Origin: Ligustrum vulgare
Taxonomy: Eukaryota > Streptophyta > Magnoliopsida > Lamiales > Oleaceae
Reading direction: 5' to 3'
DNA length: 64,000 nucleotides
Assembly: GCA_963555705.1 (NCBI GenBank)
Contig: OY743172.1
Location: forward strand, 18,103,446-18,167,445
Shown: positions 23,704 to 36,253 of the stretch, one piece after another
Layout of the letters: each line of letters starts with the position of its first letter
Position numbering within the stretch: the first letter of the stretch is position 1
The notes under the pieces: generated by a model
What the model was told of the DNA's origin: nothing
Seen by the model: only the letters and a program-made list of their open reading frames with translations
Database searches by the model: none
Program-made: the position numbers and the translations under genes

Positions 23704-24118
23704 TAAAAAATATTGATCATACACATGGATTGTGCAATGGAACAAGGTTGATAGTTACAAAACTTGACAACCATGTTCTAGAAGGTCAAATTCTTTGTGG
23801 CAGCAATGGAGGACACAATTTCTTTATTCTAAGGACATTGTTGAGCCCTTATTATTTTAGGATACCTGTTAGATTTCAAAGAAGTCAATTTTCATTGATG
23901 GTGTTCAATGCCATGACTATCAATAAGAGTAAGGGATAATCACTCTCGCATGTGGACTTCTTCTTAAACGGCTGATGTTTACACATGAACAACTTTATGT
24001 TGTGATTTCTAGGGTGGCAAATCGTTTCGGGTTAAAGATGTTAATTTGTGATAAGAATGGAAAATCAACAAAATCAATAAACAATGTTGTGTACAAAGAA
24101 GTATTTCAAAATTTGTAA
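23704..24118 (+). pseudogene. C-terminal end of a Helitron Pif1-like helicase
   Basis: Encodes GLCNGTRLIVTKLDNHVLEG, FQRSQFSLMVFNAMTINKSK, then a stop (TAA where CAA/Gln of KSQGQSLSHV is usual), a one-base frameshift near 23965, LYVVISRVANRFGLKMLICD and NVVYKEVFQNL ending in TAA at 24116. This is the last part of the SF1B helicase (motifs V and VI: TINKSQGQ, YVALSR). The core with the Walker motifs is missing upstream. Confidence 0.88.
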
Positions 24119-24252
24119 TCATATAAACCAATAAATGATGATTTTATCTCTTATTTGCGAAATTTATTTATTTTATCTAAAGAATTCATCTAATTTTACA
24201 TTGAATTATCTTTATCTAAATATTTTTTTTCGTGCGCAAGGTGATTCACTAG

Positions 24253-24977
24253 TATATATTAAAAATAAAACTCTAGTTATTGCACTTTATTTATCGAGAC
24301 ATCCAACTTATGATAGCACTATGCATCGGACAATGTTTTCTCAGAGTTAGGGTGGCAAAAGGAATGTAAACCTAGGCAAGTTTATGTGACCAATACATTA
24401 ATCTTTATTTAATAATTAAAACCGTACAATTAGTAGTAAACAATTGTTTTTCTGCTGCAAATTCTGGATAATTAGTATAAAGCTGAAAGCAAATGATGTC
24501 ATCTCAACCAATCATAGAAAGTTAAGAATTTTAAATTACTATCTAACTGGCAAATTCTAACTTAATTATCCCTTTTGTTATCATAGTAGTGCATTGATAT
24601 TTGAAAACAATTGAATATAAACTTGTTTGAGAACTTTAATGCTGCAACTTGGCCTAAGTAAAATTCATAATAATAATAATTACTATAACGGCTTTGTGGG
24701 CTTTTTATTTATTTATTTTTGAGTCACGTATTAAAAAAAAAAAAAAAAAGGAGATATAAAGGAGAGTCTTAAAATAAATTATTATATATAAAAAAAATTA
24801 AGTGGAACAGTGGAAGATTTTCATTTTACCTTCCAGGCTGGATGTTGTGGTAGACATATTCCCTTTCTTCCTGATCATATAAGCATTCAAGGCGACGTGA
24901 CTTAATTTTTGATATAATTCACATCCTCATTGAAAATATTGTAGTAAATGTTTTTTTGTTTACAAAAGAAGAATATT
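24253..24977. other. Intergenic
   Basis: No gene recognised. An A tract occurs near 24732-24749. Confidence 0.5.
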
Positions 24978-26032
24978 AGGTGGCGTTCTGTTTGTATTTT
25001 ATTTTGTATTTTCATTTTGGAAAATGTTTTGTATTTCCTGTTTTTATTTTTATTTTCAGTGTTGCTGAAAACATGTTCTGTTTGTCATTTCTGAAAACTG
25101 TTTTTGAAAATGAAAAACTGGAAAATACGTTATGTTTGAAATTTTGCAGAATACTACTTATACTATTTTTAATGAATTTGCTTCTGAATTATATTAAACA
25201 ATCTATATTGTTTAACTATTTTTTGGACCAAATAATAATGTCATTAATGTTCAACTCCAAAAAAATATTATAAGAAATTAATAACATAATATTCAACTCC
25301 ATATATTGTATGGGTTCTCAAGCATCACTTGATTGAGGAACATTTCTAGGATTAATCATAGGTCTTGCCTGCTACAATTCTCATGTGGTACATTTCTAGG
25401 ATTTTAGTAGATTTTTGTGCATTTTGATACATTTCATTTAACTTGGTTTATTTTCTTGTATTTTGGTACATTCGCACTGGTACGATTTGCGCATTTTGGT
25501 CGATATCATGCATTTTGTATATTTTGGTGAATTCTGGTATATATAGTGTGTTTTAGTACATTTTGAAGCATTTTTTAACATTTCACACATCTTGGTTAGC
25601 ACAGTACAATTGACATTATTTTCGTAAATTTTAGAGCTATTTGCGCATTTTGGTAAATTTCTTGGGCACAATTTGAAACATCTCACAATTTGGTACATAT
25701 CACGCTTTTGGTATTAGATTAGGCATCTTGGCGAAATTTTGCTATTTTTTGGTACATTTAGCTTTGTTTAGTAGAGTTTTGCGTGTTTGGTACATTTCAA
25801 TTCCATGCAGTTTGGTGCATTTTTTGAAATATAACAATAAGAATTCTCACTTAATTTTTTTTTGTAATGTTGATATTGAATTCAATAAAACTTTATTTAA
25901 GCTTACTTCCAAGTTAGGATGATTCTAAAAAAAAAAAAAAAATTCTTTATTTAGGCTTAGTTCCAAGGTAAGATAATTCTAAAAAAAATAAAAAATAAAA
26001 AATAAAATCTTTATATTAAACTTAGTTCTAAG

Positions 26033-26065
<33 letters not shown>

Positions 26066-26275
26066 ACTCAAAACGCGTTTTCCACGTTTTGGACATTTTT
26101 TGTCGAAATACACACAAAACGCCCAAAACGAGGTTTTGGGCGTTTTGCGTTTTGTGTACAATTTTTTTTTTTGTTTTCCAAAATGCGTTTTCGAAAATGG
26201 TAAACAGAACGCGTTTTTAGCGTTTTCGAAAATAAAAACAGAAAACGACCTCAAAACAGCAAACAGAACAGGGGC
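24978..26275. mobile_element. TIR element, non-autonomous, low-complexity interior
   Basis: The ends share GTTCTGTTTG in inverted orientation (24986-24997 and 26254-26264). Next to both lie related GTTTTC/GAAAAC-rich subterminal sequences (24998-25140 and 26068-26250). The interior (25330-25810) is a degenerate array of TTTTGGTACATTT-like phrases. I found no convincing target duplication, so the exact borders and superfamily are uncertain. The element at 31173-32577 has similar GTTTTCGAAAACG-rich ends. Confidence 0.5.
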
Positions 26276-28247
26276 TTATATTTTCGAAGTAAAATATGTG
26301 ACTGAAAAATTGATTTGAGAAAATATGCGTGATTTAGAAAGTAATTTGAGAAAATTTTTAATTATCACCATATTTATAAATAAGTTATCAAACGAAAGGC
26401 TTACCATCGGTCGGCACACTCACACACACATTCACTCCCTCTCTCACACACATAGAGGAACCATCAACCATGTGAAAGGCACATGAAAAAATGGGAAGCC
26501 CATTGCTTTTAGCAGTTTAGTTTGGATTCCCAAGTATAGTGGAAACCAAAGTTCCCACATTCATTGTATTACATGATAGCAAAAACCTAGCAACATTGTT
26601 AATAACATCATTTTCACCATAGAATTTGATCCAATCCCTTGTCCTAGGTTATTGTACTAATGCCATGGTCAAGTCCCTCTCAAAGGTTCTTTCACCCTTC
26701 TCTCTTCGACTCTCGAAATAACACCAGTAACAAAATAAAATCGTATATTTATCTAGCTATTGTCGTGTTTAATTCAAAATACTAAACATGTCACGGATTA
26801 ATAAACGTCTTTAGCTCCTAAGTAAATTACTATTGCATTTTAAATTTTAACAGTGATTAATTTACTGTGTCATCCTATCATCATACAATTAATTGAGTAA
26901 TCTCCGGCCATTTATGTCGAGTACCCAACGATTTTCGGGTTCGTGAATATTATTGTCATCTTTAGGGAGGGAGGGAAGGAGGGGCAAAAGAAAAGGCATA
27001 AGGGATTATCGTGATGGGAAAAGCAAGATCCACAATGGAGGGAAATGTACATACTCATAAATTTAACCCAAGGCAACTTTTTCAGTTGATATTGACTGCA
27101 CAATTCAAACGTTTAAATGAAGTAAATTTTCACAATTTATTGACGCAGAAAAGATAATATTCGACCGACCATCATGAAAGAAAAAAAAAAAAACTTTTAT
27201 TATGACGTTTATGAATTTACGAACATAATAAAATAAATTTTTTAGTGTTTTGATAGAATATGATAGCACTTTCGTATTGTCCTCTAAAAAAATTGACATT
27301 ACTGTCAAAATAGTGAATTGCAAACATGTACTAAGGATATCTATTACTATGTAGTATTGAAAACGATAAGACAACATTAGTACTTAAATACATAAGACGT
27401 TGAAGTTTGATTTTTTGATCTGGATGAAATAGATACTTCTAGTATGTTAAGAATATTATTTTCCCTTCAACAACATTTTTTATTTATAGAATAGCAAGAC
27501 TCGTGCACGAATTGGTACTAAATCAATGTGAGAACGTGTTAAAACGCTTCAAAGAGATACCAAAAACTCAACTCAAATGTCACATTTTTTAATTTTATTT
27601 TTAAATTTGGACGGCCACCCAGCCCACAACCAGGCGGCCGCTTGGCTATAAAGGTGAACGATCCCCTAGATGAATTTGTGGGCTTTCCAGAGTTGTATTT
27701 TTAAGCAACCCCATTTTGACTCGATGTTATGATCTCGACCCTCCTATTCACTTGATATTACTTTAATGTAGATCCAAAGTACTTCTTTAATATATGCTCG
27801 AACAAATTAAAACAATCCTCATTTGTTCAAACATGTAATGAGTTCAAACTCAATTTAGCGATGCTTATGCATGAGTGTGGATCTCTTTTAATTTGAATCT
27901 AGCCTCAGTGTAAATTAAACAAAGTAAAATCGAAATTCATATAAGATAGCTTTGAACATGTTATTCCCAATAATGCTACTGATGAAGTTACACACAAAAA
28001 CAACATGTGTTCCAAGTTCAAATCAATCTTGTTTAACGCTCTTATGACCTTCCGTTATTTCAAGTCATGGACTTTTAAGAAAAAGACTTCGACTTTTTAT
28101 TTAAGTGGCACAACATCAAACATAGGGCCAAAATTTGAGAAATGAAAAATGTCAAAATATGAATAAAATATGATATTATTAGAAATTAGAAAATATATGA
28201 AAATTCGTGAAGAAAAACGTAGATTCACACCTATGAACGTGAAAAAT
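26276..28247. other. Intergenic, no gene recognised
   Basis: Mostly AT-rich. CA-rich microsatellite-like tract at about 26412-26455, and a phrase at 26915-26945 (GTCGAGTACCCAACGATTTTCGGGT) like those in decayed hAT-like MITEs. No domain recognised on either strand. Confidence 0.5.
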
Positions 28248-28255
28248 TATCAAAT

Positions 28256-28683
28256 TAGCAATGACAATAGGGCGGGACGAACCCAAGAATTGTAAGCCTA
28301 CCCCGCGACCTACCCATATACCCTGCCAACCCGAAATTATTTATTTATTTTTTTTGCTTGCTTGAAAAAATAAATGAAATTTTAGGCGTCGAACTAATTA
28401 GAGTTTTTAAGTTTGAACTTTAACGATAATTAATATGTATATATTTGAAGGAAAAGAAAATCAACAAACAACTATATATTTGAACTTTAATGATAATATA
28501 TATATGTTTGAACTTTAACATTTCAAATTTCAATAAAAAGAAAAAAATCGAGTTTTGAGATCGGCAGGGCTCAAAATACTTAGCGGGGCCGATTCTCCAT
28601 CCCTAACCCACCCCGCGAACCTGAAAAATCGGGGCGGATGGATTCGGGATGTCTCGGGTCCTCTGAATTTTTTTCCATCCCTA
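28256..28683. mobile_element. hAT-like MITE
   Basis: Imperfect inverted ends (TAGCAATGACAATAGGGCGG at the left; the right end reversed is TAGGGATGGAAA) with flanks TATCAAAT (28248-28255) and TATCAAGT (28684-28691), an 8-bp duplication with one mismatch. GGGCGG/CCCGC subterminal motifs are typical of this plant MITE type. Confidence 0.65.
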
Positions 28684-28691
28684 TATCAAGT

Positions 28692-30757
28692 CTATCAGAT
28701 TTCATTTTGAAGCACATATGTAACACTGTTTGAATTATAAATTAGTTTATTTATGATTTTGAAGTAAAAGTAGTAGTTGAAAATTAGAGAGAGAAAATGT
28801 ATGTGGTTAAAAACTGATTTGGTAAATTGTATAATTTATAAATTGATTTATAAATCAAAAAATACTATTTAATTTACAAATTGATTTATTTTGATTTTGA
28901 GGTAAAAAATAATAGTTAAAAATTGAATAGAAAAAATATGTATAATTAAAAAATAATTTAAAAAATTATTAACTTTATAAATATGTTTATAAATAATTTT
29001 TTCAACTTTACCAAACACATGCTATACATTTTATTACCACAAATTTAAATTGATACCCACCAGGCACCAGCTTTTAACACCGTCGTACTGACAAATAAAG
29101 GTAAAGTTGTTAAGTTTAGCAGAAAGCATGTAAATTTGGTTGGTAACAAATTTATAAATTATTTTATTTATAATTTTGAAGTAAAAAATAGTTATTAAAA
29201 ATTAATGATAGAAAATATGTGTGATTAAAAAGTGATTTAAAAAATTATATAATTTATAAACTAATTTTTATAATGAATTAATCTAAGTGCACAATTATTT
29301 TGATAATGTAGATGATAATTTGGTGATGTGGAAGTATTATTATTGCTGATTTAAAAGATGATGTGATGTATGAAAAACAAGAATTATATCATGTAGGCAA
29401 ATTGTCATTCTCATTGTAACCCTCGTTGTGAGTCTAGCAAATTTGTTTTATGAATTACCAAATGTAAATCTCTTTTATTTAATCGTACATAACATAACAT
29501 GTGTGGTGGCGGTCTACGAAACGGGTCAAGTCTAACACCAGAATCCCATACCTTCATATAAAATCCAATTCAAACCCAATCAACGAATTTGTGCAGAATA
29601 GCATATGATACGTATATGGGAATTGATTCTCAATCATTCACCCACGTGAGACGCATCTGCTCACAAGATTCCTTTTCCAGCAACGCCTAATTGCAATTCT
29701 AATAAATTTGTGGTTAATGTAGTATCGATAAAATTATAAATATTATGAAATGTATGATTAACATTAAAATTTGATCAATTGAAACTTTTTTTTTATAAAA
29801 AAAAATAATCATCAAACAAGTGGTATGTGTAGTAAAATTGAATGAAATATGATTAAGGAAGAAAGAATTTATCGAACACTTTCTCCCTTCCTCAAGATCG
29901 TCAGTTTTTGGTGATTTCCCCATTCATGACAAAATCTTTGATTAAGTAAATTTAACAATAGTGCTAATGACGCTGTATTATTAACTTAAAGCTTATTATA
30001 AACTTGAAAATTGAAATACATTGAAATCGACATTGTAATCAAATAAGTGTATGTTTGGTGTAGGTAGTTTTTGAGAAGTTTTGGGAAATTTTGTGTTTTT
30101 GAGAGAATGTGTGATTGAAAAGTAATAATTCTCATAAAAACTTGTGATTGAAAATGAATTTGAGGTAAAAGTTGTACAAAAAATGTCTTGTACCAAACAA
30201 GGGCTAAAATGAAGAAAAACAATAAAGCAATGGTATTTTAATCATATAGATTTTACACTTACAATTCGAAGTTAAAATTCAAAAATTTTCGTAGAACAAT
30301 TATCAATATAACATTTTAACTAGTCTTATATCGAATTTTTTGTTACTAGATTACATTTTTTTTTTACCTTCTACTTAATTACTTATATTCAGATTTTCAT
30401 TGATACGTGATATTTAGAATGTTCGTCATAAATATATCAATCAATGTATAGTTGTTGATCACATCAACCTTATTATTTGACTATGGTAACTACTAAGCAC
30501 TTGTTCGACGGCTGCTTTTTTCATGGTAAAATATGTATTACTTGAAAGTTATTTGAAAAGATGTGCTTCATTAAAATACGATTTGAACAAATGTGTTTGT
30601 TATAAAAATCTTTGAAAATAATTGACTGGTGTTGATTGATGGTCATCTCTTAAATATAGAAATAATTTTGTTTATTAAAATTCAACACAAAATATTTTAT
30701 TTTAAAGCATTTTACAGCTATACAATTATCGTATTAATATATCATATATCTTATTCA
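28692..30757. other. Intergenic with decayed MITE fragments
   Basis: Blocks at about 28725-29010, 29135-29285 and 30040-30210 share phrases (GTGTGATTAAAAAGTGATTT; AATTTATAAATTGATTTATA) and the last ends ACCAAACAAGGGC. They look like old GTTTGGT-type MITEs with no measurable borders. No gene seen. Confidence 0.45.
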
Positions 30758-30935
30758 TGTTGTAAATATTATATTGTATTAATAAATAACAGTTGTACCC
30801 TTATAATCTCATATATTATTACCTTGTGTATTCATTATTCTTCCTATATATATGGGGGCTTTGGTTCATATTCATACACACAAGTTTATTGATCTTTTTA
30901 TTTTTTTCTCTATGTTCTCTCTAATTTATAATACA
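30758..30935 (+). repeat. 5' LTR of the old copia element
   Basis: Aligns with 36068-36253. It includes a TATATATATGG TATA-like region and a T-rich tail. Confidence 0.75.
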
Positions 30936-31172
30936 TTATCAGCACGAGTTTCTACTAAATTGAGTTAGAAAAATTCCCTAAAATTTTATATATCAAAATA
31001 TTAGTTAGAAAGAAATATTATATACATCAAAATCAATTTGGTGACATGCCAGTTTTTTTACGTACAAGTTATTCCAAGTTTTATGTCAGCCATCAATTTT
31101 CTAATTTCGTTCCATTTTCGCCGCCTTTCATGTAAGGCTGTGTTTGATACGCAGAATTTTCCATGGAAAATA

Positions 31173-32577
31173 TTGGGCCGCGTTCTCTTTTGCGTTTTCC
31201 AGCCGTTTTCCATTTTCCATTTTCGAAAACGCGTTCTCTTGCGCCGTTTTCGGAAAAAAATTTCGAAAACGTTTTCAAAATTTGTAAAGGAAATGGAAAA
31301 CGTGAAAATCACGTTTTCCGCGTTTTCCGAAATTTTTGCCCTGTAAGTGAAAAACGTGGAAAACGCGCGTTTTCCACTTAAAAAAAAATTAATTAAAATA
31401 ATCAAAAAAAAATTGAAATTTGTCAAAATTTATCATTTTTAATTACATTGTTGGTCCCTGATTTTCAAAACTTGTCATTTTAATCCTCAAATTTTGAAAT
31501 TTCTTTCGAAAATATCTTAATTTATTTGCAACTTAGGTCCCTCAACTTCAGATTTTGTTGCACATTAGTTCACAAATTTTACTTTTCTTTCAATTTAGTC
31601 ATTTTCGTATTTGCTTTATAGGTCATTGTCTTCAAACATATATAACTTTTGATGTACAACTCCGAATTGCACTCTGTTTTTTTCGTAGAACTCCAAATTC
31701 AACCATCTTTCTGATGATGTATCATGTGGTTAATTATTAAACATTTATTTTTTACTTTTGTATTGTAGACACTTATTTTGTAAGGACATAATTAATTAAC
31801 GTAAATTGATTTTTGCAAATTTTATTGAAACTTAAATTTTAAACGTTATGAGTGTTTACTAGAAGGATGTATCTATATAAAGTATTAAATGGAACGATTA
31901 CTTTAGAAGGGAAAATTACTACTCAAATGTGAAACGATTACTTTAGAAGGACAACATGAATTTTTGAACTTTTTTGGTATAACCAAATTGTGTGATAAGG
32001 GTTATTTCATTTATTTTTGTTGTGTAACTCAAAATATGATATCTTTATTTCATTTATATTCACAAACAATATGAAATAATTTTCTTCAAAATTTTAAACA
32101 GAACTCGTTTTCCAATTTTTCATTTTCGAAAACAGTTTTCAGAAATAACAAACCAAACGCGTTTTCAGCAATTTCGAAAAAAGTCACAGAAAATGGAAAT
32201 AAAGTATTAAATGGAACGATTACTTTAGAAGGGAAAATTACTACTCAAATGTGAAACGATTACTTTAGAAGGACAACATGAATTTTTGAATTTTTTTGGT
32301 ATAACCAAATTGTGTGATAAGGGTTATTTCATTTATTTTTGTTGTGTAACTCAAAATATGATATCTTTATATCATTTATATTCACAAACAATATGAAATA
32401 ATTTTCTTCAAAATTTTAAACAGAACTCGTTTTCCAATTTTTCATTTTCGAAAACAGTTTTCAGAAATAACAAACCAAACGCGTTTTCAGCAATTTCGAA
32501 AAAAGTCACAGAAAATGGAAAACAGAAAATATTTTTGAAAATAAAAACAGGAAACTGAAACACAAAGAGAACGTAGC
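31173..32577. mobile_element. TIR element with internal 322-bp duplication
   Basis: Left GGGCCGCGTTCTCTTTTG and right end reversed GGGCTACGTTCTCTTTGTG form a terminal inverted repeat, with GTTTTC/GAAAAC-rich subterminal sequence. Both flanks read TAT, a possible 3-bp duplication, but the inverted repeat may extend outward, so the superfamily is uncertain. No coding capacity. Confidence 0.55.
31879..32522 (+). repeat. 322-bp direct tandem duplication
   Basis: Units 31879-32200 and 32201-32522 are almost identical; a few substitutions, such as GAACTTTTT versus GAATTTTTT, are visible. Confidence 0.95.
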
Positions 32578-33040
32578 CCTATTTTCCACGTGATTTTCCA
32601 ACTTTATGCTGTTTGGTTACCTAAATTTTCATGGAATTCATTTTTCCACTTACCTCGAAATTCGGTATTTTCCTTGTTTTGGATGAATTAGTTTTCCCGA
32701 GGGGAGGATGTTTTATTTTCGATGGAAAATCTTATACCATTTTCGTTACGTTTGATCATTTTTGTTGTTGTTAATTTTTTTTTTCTAAAAATTAACATTA
32801 TTATTATTAAGTACAAATGTTTGAATTTTTTTTTTATTAAAATAGATAAATCTTACTTTACTTTTCATGAAAAATAAAGTCAATCAAAAAAACAAAAATT
32901 GAAAAATTCCTTACTTTTCTACCTAGAAAATTAAACCAAACAAACACATTAAAAACTTCAAATTCCTAGGAATTCTATTCCCTAAAACTCGATTCACTGA
33001 AATTCATTTTCTTTCCACGTAAATTTTCGCTGTGTGCACA

Positions 33041-34369
33041 TATTCCAGTCAATTCAAGTTCTGTACACAATTCATTGCAATTTCAAAAGTGGGGTCCAAT
33101 GATGTGATGTAAAATTCAATTTTTTGGTAAGATTGATCGCGCGACCAGACACGCCTCACGTTTGGTTTTAGGTTTATTTTTTTTATTATTATTGTTAAAT
33201 ATACGGTAATGTTGATTATAAATATTCTTTATGTTTTTAATCTGATTAAACATCTTTAATGTTATGTTATGTTATGACTTTTAAATTGATAGTTTATAAT
33301 ATTATTGCTCTCGAAGTAACACAACAATACATTAATTTTTGAAGTAGCACATGTTTCGAAAAATATATCATTTTGAATTTATGTTTATCCTCGAAAAAAA
33401 ACATATAACTAATGTTATAAGGACATTGATTATTTTGATTCTAGAGAATGATATATGCTTATATAATATTTAATAATATTCTTCGAAATTAAATAATTGA
33501 ATTATATTTTATATTGAACCAGAAGTTCAATTTGATTTTATTATTTGGCATGGCCAATTGAACCATCACTGGATCAATAATAATAATACAAAATTAAAAT
33601 GGATACTAATGAAGAATCAGCAGATTCTTCAATTTAATCCTATATGATGTTTGTTCTTTTTCATGAAATTTTTTTATTAACCATTACTAGCTAAAATAGT
33701 GATTAAATTCTCTATATTTTTAAAAATTAATTAGGGTGATAAATGGTGTACCATCATCCTCCATGTTAATCATCTAAATATTATTTGCATCTAATAGATT
33801 TGATACATATACTAGTTGATTGCATAGTGTTCGCATCCGGAAGTTTGCCAAATTATTGCTCAAATTTTAAATTATGAGCATAATCTTCAGATTATATAAT
33901 CAAGAATGTGTTTTGATAATGTTAATGGACATGAACCTCAACATTTTTATAAGTGTTAGTTGGTATATTAATAAATGGTTAAACATTTTTGCATTTTAAA
34001 CGTCTCTAATTAATTTAATTGGGAACAAAAGTAATTCCTTTTTTTGTTTAGGGAATTCTATTATGCATCATGTCAACGTCATAGTTCTTCCTATTATAAT
34101 TACCTTATGGTTATAGCCTATTTTTTCCAAATTTTTTGATAGTGCAATTGATCCATCATAATGCACTGAAATGAAAAATAAAAAATATTGAGAAAAATGC
34201 GTGGTTTGAACATATACCCTAAATGGGTGATATTTTACAACGCTTAAAAAAATGATTGTCAATACGATTCAGAAGTTTGATTGAAAATACGAACGAAAAG
34301 TTAAAAAGTTAATATAATTACAAGACGCAGAAGAGATTAATAAAATCTCATATACTAGCTACAGATGTT
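33041..34369 (+). other. Decayed interior of the old copia element
   Basis: No domain readable. Assigned to the element only by position between its LTRs. Confidence 0.4.
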
Positions 34370-34990
34370 CCATCTTATATTGATATATGGCACGTCTAAA
34401 GCGTAGCTATATTTGATTCGAATAAAGATCCCAAATAAATAAAAATAGAGCAAATGATTATGATGATCTTATTGAGGAAGCATATACTCGTAAGAGAATA
34501 TTTATTGACATAATTAATTGTAAATATTCAAAAGAGGTTCAAGTACTTGAAATATTGAAAACTAAGATCTCATATTTATGTCTTGTGGGGAAAGAAATCA
34601 AATCGAAGTAATAATTGTGTCGACATACTTTGTAGAGCACTTGTGCAAAAACAAACTGCAAAATTGGCCGCATCATAATCTGAATGATAGCGATGATAAT
34701 AATAAAAAAAAATTATGTCGAACAAAATGGATATAAAAATAGTTGGCAAAAGTATGCATTCATTCAGGCTAAATTGAACTTCCTACAAAACCTGAAGTTT
34801 TGGGACCTAGAGTTCGAACACTTAAAAGTGTAAAGTTAGTAAAATATCTATAGGTATTTGCAAAATCGTATAATCATAATACACGACTTGTTGCGCAACG
34901 AATGTTTCAAAGATGTGACACACTGCATATGAAAAGATATGAAGTATATATAATATTTTATTTGCCTGAAAATTCATAATAAATGATAAT
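34370..34990 (+). pseudogene. Remnant of copia polyprotein (start of reverse transcriptase)
   Basis: In shifting frames one reads NDYDDLIEEAYTRKRIF, then SWQKYAFIQAKLNFL leading into a VFGP-type block near 34795, and ARLVAQ-like coding near 34890. This order (W...A.Q.E..SL...VFGPVVRTP; YKARLVAQGFSQ) is the start of copia RT. Multiple stops and frameshifts; no catalytic motif survives. Confidence 0.65.
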
Positions 34991-35399
34991 AAACATATGA
35001 TTATTAGAAATGTATATATTGAATGATGATTGACTCTAATTACTAGCTTGCGTTGTTTGATGTACCAATGAGTGATATCAAAATATATGATCATTAACTC
35101 GGTACGTTGAGAGTATTCTTTAAAGTACCAATGAGTGAGATTAAAAAGGGTAATTAACACCTCGATACTTTGGGATTGGAGTGAAATGATTAAAGAAAAT
35201 CTATTTGAAATATAAGAATCATTACCTATCTAAAATTTCACAACTTAAATTTGATGGTAGCAATTTGATAATTGTATGTGAAACATATAGATGCTTGAAG
35301 CATACTATATAATCCTTGAAGGATTAAATATATCTAAAATATATAGTTCAAATTTTTAAGAAACTTGTTTGATCAAAGTATACACATACAATGTCGATA

Positions 35400-36057
35400 T
35401 AATTGTAATGTTCCCATGAGGGGGAACTAATATGAGTTACACTCTTTTTTTCTTAGTTGGGGTTTTTGTCCCATCGGGTTTTCCTAGCAAAAATTTTAAC
35501 GCGGTAGCTGTTATCAATGTCTATTGATGAACTCACCTATACGAGACTCCTGAAGAGATCAAGATATGGATGATTCAATACAGATTGAATCAGAGGGAGT
35601 AGCTCTATGAATAATTCAATACAGATTGAATTAGGGTGAGTAGTGTACTCTTTTTCCTTCGTTCAGGTTTTGTCTCACTGAGTTTTTCTGATAAGGTTTT
35701 AACGAGGCAGTATCAAAATACTCTAGAACTTTTAAGAAATTCACTCAAGTGACAATATAATTGATTTATCAAAAAAAAAAGTACAGTCAATATCTACATT
35801 CAAGAAACCAGTTCACAAGATTGGGATGCATCGACTAGATGATTTACAATGATCAACACTATGGGGAGTAATTGTAATCTTTTTCCTTAACCAAAGTTTT
35901 ATCCCACTGAGTTTTCATGGTGATGTTTTAACGAGACAACATTCATCTTAATATTCCAAGAATAACTATATTATTTTTCTCTCGTTTGATATTTTTATGC
36001 CATTGAGTTTTTATCAAACAAAATTTTTACGAGACAGATATTTTGTTATATGTCATT
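35400..36057 (+). repeat. Repeated 3' untranslated motif of the old copia element
   Basis: Three to four copies of CTCTTTTTCCTT ... GGTTTTGTCCCACTGAGTTTT ... TTTTAACGAGRCA (about 35440-35510, 35640-35720, 35875-35940, 35975-36035). I recall such repeats before the 3' LTR of copia elements of this type. Confidence 0.7.
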
Positions 36058-36067
36058 CAAGGGGGAG

Positions 36068-36253
36068 TGTTGCAAATATTATATTGTGTTAATGAATGAC
36101 AGTTGTATTTGTACCCTTATAACCCTAGGTATTATTACCTTGTGTATTCCTTATTCCTCATATATATATGAAGGCATTAGTTCATAATAATACATACAAG
36201 TTTATTGACCTCTTCATTTATTCTTTCTTTTCTTTTTAGTTTATAACAATACA
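36068..36253 (+). repeat. 3' LTR of the old copia element
   Basis: Starts TGTTGCAAATATT directly after GGGGGAG and ends AATACA; pairs with 30758-30935. Confidence 0.75.

Larger units (their letters stand above)
13199..24252 (+). mobile_element. Relic of a protein-coding Helitron, interrupted by a hAT-like element and a chromovirus
   Basis: Three separated blocks (13199-13313, 14016-14325, 23279-24118) encode consecutive parts of a plant Helitron Rep-helicase protein. Both interruptions carry target-site duplications inside the reading frame. Between about 23700 and 23720 the protein jumps from the N-terminal domain to the C-terminal end of the Pif1-like helicase, so the HUH Rep domain and helicase core are deleted. 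The 3' end is GTGATTCACTAG (CTAG at 24249-24252) followed by T, with a decayed hairpin (CGTGCGCAAGG). The 5' terminus is not identified, so the start given is only the first coding block. Confidence 0.8.
31128..33040. mobile_element. MITE of the 37365-37893 family, interrupted
   Basis: The right portion (32578-33040) resembles 37365-37893 in order and phrase content (ACATTATTATTATTAAGTACAAATGT; TTATTAAAATAGATAAATCTTACTTTA; CTACCTAGAAAATTAAACCAAAC). The left stub (31128-31172, GGCTGTGTTTGATACGCAGAATTTTCC) would be its other end. The insertion at 31173-32577 splits it. Borders are approximate. Confidence 0.4.
30758..36253 (+). mobile_element. Old Ty1/copia element (Ale/Retrofit-like), heavily decayed, hosting nested MITEs
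   Basis: Short LTRs at 30758-30935 and 36068-36253 (TGTTGYAAATATTATATTGT start, AATACA end) are roughly 80% alike by eye. The 5' LTR is followed by TTATCAGCACGAG, which I recall at this place in copia elements with short LTRs. A purine tract AAGGGGGAG precedes the 3' LTR. Polyprotein traces occur at 34370-34990. Before the 3' LTR lie repeated TTTTGTCCCACTGAGTTTT phrases. No target duplication recognised. A foreign block at about 31128-33040 lies near its left end. Confidence 0.75.

Noticed and set aside
25979..26318. Open frames near the right end of the 24978-26275 element
   Set aside because: Composed of poly-A/T and GTTTTC-type repeats on both strands; low complexity.
31058..31426. Overlapping open frames on both strands near the MITE start
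   Set aside because: Created by the TTTTCC/GGAAAA-rich, near-symmetric subterminal repeat; no domain and different frames on both strands.
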